From: Desulfobacter hydrogenophilus
GTDB lineage: Bacteria > Desulfobacterota > Desulfobacteria > Desulfobacterales > Desulfobacteraceae
DNA: 64,000 bases
Direction of reading: 5' to 3'
Assembly (NCBI RefSeq): GCF_004319545.1
Contig: NZ_CP036313.1
Span: 3,226,501-3,290,500 of the forward strand
Below the pieces are notes generated by a model. It saw only the letters and a list, made by a program, of their open reading frames with translations. It was not told the origin of the DNA and searched no databases. A program made the translations under genes and the position numbers. This document shows, piece after piece, positions 62,406 to 64,000 of the stretch (positions are counted from its first letter, which is position 1; the number at the start of each line of letters is the position of its first letter).

Positions 62406-63854
62406 ATGATTTATCCTGTTATCCTGGCCGGCGGTTCCGGAACCAGGTTATGGCCCATGTCCCGGTCTTTGTATCCTAAACAGCTCATTAGTTTGTACAA
62501 CGCGCATACCATGCTGCAAAATACCCTCTTGCGGTTATCAGGCCTTGACGATCTTGGCGATCCGGTAGTTATATGCAATGAAAACCACAGATTCATGACC
62601 GCAGAGCAGATTCGCCGGATTGATATTAATGATTTTAAGATCATTCTTGAACCGGCTGCCAGGAATACTGCCCCGGCCATTGCCCTGGCAGCCTTGATTC
62701 TTGATGATAATCTTAAGTCTGAGCATCAGGATGATCCGGTGATGCTGGTACTGCCTGCAGATCATGAAATTAAAAATATTGAAGCGTTTCATGAAATCAT
62801 TCAATCAGGTGCGCAACTGGCCCGGCAGGGCAAACTGGTCACCTTCGGCATCGTACCCTCATCGCCGGAAACAGGCTACGGGTATATCAAGAAAGGAGAT
62901 AGGCTTGATAATTCTAATCAGGCCTTCATGATTGACCGGTTTGTTGAAAAACCCGATTATGAGACAGCGGTTTCCTATCTTGAATCGGGTGATTTCTGCT
63001 GGAATTCAGGCATGTTTATGTTCAAGGTCTCTGCCGTTATTTCCGAACTTGGGGCATTTGCCCCGGACATGCTTAAAAAATGCCGCACGGCGATTAAAAA
63101 TGGAAATATGGACTTAGATTTTTTCAGGGTGGACAAAGCGGCATTTGAAGCCATTACAGAGGATTCCATTGACTACGCAGTGATGGAAAAAACAGACAAG
63201 GGTGTTGTCATTCCCCTTGATGCCGGATGGAATGACCTTGGCTCCTTTGACGCGTTGTGGCAGACCGGGGACAAAGATGAACGCAATAATGTGACCAGCG
63301 GAGATGTGCTGGTACACAATGTCACGGATACGTACATCCATTCTGACAATCGTCTTGTGGCAGCCGTAGGCCTTGAAAAATTTGTGATTGTGGACACCAA
63401 GGACGCTTTGCTGGTCGCCCCCCGGGATCAGGTTCAGGATGTAAAAAAAATAGTTACCCAGTTAAAAGCGCACAACAGAGTGGAAGCGGTTTCTCATGCC
63501 AAAGTCTACCGGCCCTGGGGCGATTATGAAACTATAGATATGGCGGACAGATACCAGGTAAAGCGTATAACCGTAAAACCCGGCGCAAAACTATCTTTGC
63601 AGAAACACTTTCACCGGGCTGAGCACTGGACCGTTGTATCCGGGACGGCCATTGTCACTAAAGGCACTGAAGAGATTCTTTTAAAGGAAGACGAGTCTAT
63701 CTACATTCCCCTTGGTACCATGCACCGGCTGGAAAATCCGGGCAAGATTCCCTTGGAACTGATAGAGGTGCAGTCAGGCCCATACTTGGGGGAAGATGAT
63801 ATTGTCCGATTTGATGATGTTTACGGACGCGAAAAAATATCAAATACTAAATAA
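62406..63854 (+). CDS. manC: Mannose-1-phosphate guanylyltransferase / mannose-6-phosphate isomerase
   Basis: Bifunctional enzyme of 482 residues making GDP-mannose for surface polysaccharides. The pyrophosphorylase signature is AGGSGTRLWPMSRSLYPKQ; further motifs are LEPAARNTAPAIALAA, PETGYGYIKKG, FVEKPDYETA and WNSGMFMFK. The C-terminal cupin isomerase domain (RPWGDYETID, KPGAKLSLQKHFHRAEHW, YIPLGTMHRLENPG) has the metal ligands. AATGGAGAGACA precedes ATG at 62406. A family A repeat follows 78 bases after the stop. Confidence 0.95.
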   Translation: MIYPVILAGGSGTRLWPMSRSLYPKQLISLYNAHTMLQNTLLRLSGLDDLGDPVVICNENHRFMTAEQIRRIDINDFKIILEPAARNTAPAIALAALILDDNLKSEHQDDPVMLVLPADHEIKNIEAFHEIIQSGAQLARQGKLVTFGIVPSSPETGYGYIKKGDRLDNSNQAFMIDRFVEKPDYETAVSYLESGDFCWNSGMFMFKVSAVISELGAFAPDMLKKCRTAIKNGNMDLDFFRVDKAAFEAITEDSIDYAVMEKTDKGVVIPLDAGWNDLGSFDALWQTGDKDERNNVTSGDVLVHNVTDTYIHSDNRLVAAVGLEKFVIVDTKDALLVAPRDQVQDVKKIVTQLKAHNRVEAVSHAKVYRPWGDYETIDMADRYQVKRITVKPGAKLSLQKHFHRAEHWTVVSGTAIVTKGTEEILLKEDESIYIPLGTMHRLENPGKIPLELIEVQSGPYLGEDDIVRFDDVYGREKISNTK

Positions 63855-63931
63855 ATTATTGCAAATTAAATAAAAATATTTGAAATTAACGTTCTGTTTG
63901 TAATATTTAGTTTGTTTGCAATATCAATTGT

Positions 63932-64000
63932 TGATAACAGTCATGGGCTGATCTGGTGTATCAATACCCAGATTCAACCCACAACAAAAAATGAAAGTAG
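63932..64000 (+). repeat. Dispersed palindromic repeat, family A, copy 7
   Basis: GATAACAGTCATGGGCTGATC, TGGTGTATCAATACCCAGA and TTCAACCCACAAC, tail ATGAAAGTAG running off the window edge. The tail matches copy 2 (ATGAAAGTAATTT). Confidence 0.85.

Overview
The window looks like a chromosomal piece of an anaerobic sulfate-reducing Desulfobacterota (Desulfobacteraceae, Desulfobacter-like). The support is a desulfoferrodoxin, a ferredoxin-dependent 2-oxoacid oxidoreductase (korAB) beside an aconitase remnant (an oxidative TCA cycle running on ferredoxin), selenophosphate synthetase that is itself a selenoprotein, a split F0F1 operon with an atpZ-atpI-atpB-atpE block, and a very large number of two-component proteins. 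This placement rests on gene content only.

Layout. Positions 494-13716 (minus strand) form one chemosensory operon in transcription order cheW, mcp, cheA, cheD, HDOD, cheY, cheX-like, cheB, PAS-HisKA, REC, cheR and a hybrid kinase. Positions 14406-19616 hold desulfoferrodoxin and three signalling genes. Positions 19738-25620 (minus) hold a DUF1566 protein, korB/korA, an aconitase remnant, a truncated response regulator and a transglutaminase-like protein, followed by a second chemoreceptor (25743-27944). Positions 28667-34921 (plus) are a long collinear run: class II DAHP synthase, nitrilase, hldE-type adenylyltransferase, yfiH, selD (UGA-encoded Sec) and F0 genes, closed by a strong terminator. 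Positions 35273-39095 are a PilZ / small protein / zinc-ribbon ParA / histidine-kinase-like cassette in which the kinase has Asn in place of the phospho-accepting His. Positions 39349-41897 (minus) carry ACT, phenylacetate-CoA ligase and crotonase genes, and 42053-47785 (minus) amiC, mutS, lapA and a phosphoesterase. Positions 47830-50470 hold a wrecked hutI and an intact hutH. Positions 50839-64000 are a mosaic: a stand-alone MASE3-like membrane sensor with a TauE/SafE permease, a GFA protein, a broken second cheD-HDOD pair, mazEF, trmO, murJ, usp, an ArsR-methyltransferase fusion and manC.

Three dispersed palindromic intergenic repeat families thread through the window: family A (seven copies, left arm GGGCTGACCTGG, right arm like CCAGGTTCAGCCC), family B (two copies, core GCGGGCGTCCCGCCCGC) and family C (two copies, core CGCCCTTCGGGCGGGC). 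Family B sits so close to genes that it appears to supply the murJ stop codon and part of the hutH ribosome-binding site.

The most unusual things are the PilZ-ParA-pseudokinase cassette, the sensor genes that have lost their output or catalytic parts (MASE3-like alone, PAS-HisKA without ATPase, kinase with His to Asn), the repeat families, and several decaying gene copies (cheD, hutI, acnA, a NarL-type regulator). No CRISPR array, rRNA, tRNA or complete insertion sequence was seen.
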